Source: Lingula anatina (Eukaryota > Brachiopoda > Lingulata > Lingulida > Lingulidae). Taken from it: a stretch of 64,000 nt of DNA. The position numbers and the translations under genes were made by a program. Position 1 is the stretch's first letter. Each line of letters begins with the position of its first letter. The notes below the pieces were generated by a model that saw only the letters and a program-made list of their open reading frames with translations, did no database searches and was not told where the DNA came from. Shown piece after piece: positions 63,203 through 64,000 of the stretch. The stretch spans positions 166,442 to 230,441 of the forward strand of contig NW_019775573.1 in assembly GCF_001039355.2 (NCBI RefSeq). The letters run 5' to 3'.

Positions 63203-63709
63203 GGTTTATGTGTTCAGATTTGTTTTATCAGTGACACACCGTCCTGCATACACATGTTCAATCCCTGTATTTCCAGCTCCAGCAGGCTGAGATGGAAGAG
63301 GTGAGGCAAAGAGAGGCCAACCTTACAGCTCTAGCAGCCATAGGACCAAGAAAGAAAAAGAAATTAGATTCTGAAGTAGCTCAGGTAATAGGATGTTTTT
63401 ATATACACAATAAGTTCTTTGGATTTAGTAAAGTTGTTTGAAGGAGAAAAGTGTTTGTGTAGGTGGGTGGTGGGGTGATCAAAAGATTGTTGACAATTCG
63501 TGAGAAATAGTTTTAAAAAAGGTGAAAAAAGTCTTGGTAGACTTATATATATAATAGAATAATTTAAAGTTAAAAAAAATTGCTGTTCTGATGATTTTAC
63601 ATAGTAATAGAGGGCAAATTTATTATTTTTATTGTTGAATAATTTTCAGGGTAGCAGCAGTGTGGGTGTAGGTTCTAGTCCATCATCAGCCTCTGCATCC
63701 AGGCCATCT
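53359..63709 (+). CDS. TAF4: TAF4, subunit of TFIID (3' end beyond the window)
   Basis: Thirteen exons rebuilt in phase: 53359-54522, 55619-55798, 57036-57285, 57855-58006, 58654-58743, 59175-59390, 59748-59938, 61057-61226, 61751-61881, 62439-62564, 62982-63038, 63277-63384, 63650-63709; 2895 bases, 965 codons, ending at a GTAAGT donor. The last exon(s), which in the family carry QFTRQRITRVNLRDL-type sequence, are outside. Features: N-terminal [19 protein letters not shown] (as in vertebrate TAF4), a Gln/Ser/Thr-rich region (to about 530), the TAFH domain (about 545-615) and the C-terminal histone-fold and coiled region from DDDDINDVA (about 750) to [19 protein letters not shown]4 pairs with TAF12 and holds core TFIID together. 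The upstream in-frame GTG at 53326 is less likely than this ATG. Confidence 0.95.
56045..56342. mobile_element. TTAA-type MITE, copy in TAF4 intron 2
   Basis: Same family as 35439-35782, in reverse orientation and some 46 bases shorter. The right flank is TTAA; the left reads ATAA, one change from it. Sequence is highly similar over the length of both. Confidence 0.85.
57855..58743 (+). CDS. TAF4: TAF4 exons 4-5: TAFH (NHR1) domain
   Basis: [18 protein letters not shown] and [12 protein letters not shown] in exon 4, then DGRIEPEAF and [12 protein letters not shown] in exon 5. These are nearly the vertebrate sequence. In the family this helical domain docks short hydrophobic motifs of transcription factors. 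Confidence 0.95.
60514..60514. other. Single N in TAF4 intron 7
   Basis: An isolated N after a T run. Unlike 28340, I see no duplication of the flanks. Confidence 0.9.
61057..63384 (+). CDS. TAF4: TAF4 exons 8-12: histone fold and C-terminal region
   Basis: Opens with [20 protein letters not shown], then the [15 protein letters not shown] helix, [20 protein letters not shown] and [17 protein letters not shown]. This is the most conserved part of TAF4 and forms the TAF12 pair. Exon 7 ends two bases into the codon before DDDD, so the start of the domain is split across an intron of about 1.1 kb. Confidence 0.95.
61915..62075. repeat. Tandem repeat in TAF4 intron 9
   Basis: Two units of about 85 bases, each with TTTAATGGTGTGAATTAAG, a T run and GAAAATGTGATGGG, differing in T-run length. 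Confidence 0.85.
63161..63203. repeat. (GT)n(GA)n compound microsatellite
   Basis: About ten GT then about eleven GA units in TAF4 intron 11. Confidence 0.95.
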
Positions 63710-64000
63710 GTAAGTACTTCACAGGTCTGCCTTTAAATGGGGGGAGGGGGGGATTCAGGGGCACATGGACATGTGCAAAGTTTGACTGATGACAGATGAC
63801 ATAGGGAAACAATGTTTGGAGGAATCATGCATATTGCAGAACATGTATTTTCCATTTTTGCAGTTGCAATATCCATGTATGGTTATATGTACGTGTGCGA
63901 TTTATATAAAATGGCTTATGACAATTTTTTTTGTCATGTCATGCAACGTATGTAATATTTTGATAAGATATTTAAATTTGCTCTTGTGAAGTTTAAGAAT

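Noticed and set aside
1-64000. tRNA, rRNA or CRISPR arrays
   Set aside because: No cloverleaf with a conserved GTTCRANYC loop, no rRNA core sequence and no spaced direct repeats were seen by eye; a tRNAscan/Infernal run would be needed to exclude small RNAs.

Overview
The window is AT-rich animal nuclear DNA with long introns, GT-AG splice sites, microsatellites and many small inverted-repeat transposons. Four tandem opine dehydrogenase genes point to a marine invertebrate, most likely a lophotrochozoan such as a mollusc, brachiopod or annelid. The species cannot be fixed from the sequence.

Left third (1-21 kb): four opine dehydrogenase genes on the + strand (818-2044, 8787-10001, 12754-13968, 19315-20535). 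Each has an uninterrupted coding region of 404-408 residues and a splice acceptor 45-66 bases before the ATG, so each probably has an intron in its 5' UTR. These enzymes reductively condense pyruvate with an amino acid using NADH, and so keep glycolysis running without oxygen. Copies 2 and 3 are a recent duplicate pair. Copy 2 has Asn where the other three have the catalytic-site Asp. Copy 1 is divergent at the NADH loop and the active-site surroundings.

Middle (26-41 kb): the 3' end of a minus-strand gene with a DUF4174 domain (26497-27765). One of its exons appears twice in a roughly 1 kb near-identical duplication split by a single N at 28340, which looks like an assembly artefact. Next is a complete 8-exon minus-strand SLC43-type transporter (33147-38626), for which I rebuilt all exons in phase (598 residues). 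Upstream of it are three phase-compatible minus-strand exons of an unidentified gene (39872-about 41235), whose last exon appears to read into a foldback transposon.

Right third (44-64 kb): a complete 10-exon minus-strand LSM14 gene (44410-53152, 472 residues; P-body mRNP protein) and, divergently, TAF4 on the + strand (53359 to beyond the right edge; 13 exons and 965 codons seen). Their start codons are about 206 bases apart, which implies a shared bidirectional promoter. The rest is intergenic and intronic DNA with at least ten MITE or foldback copies. No rRNA, CRISPR or confident tRNA was seen.
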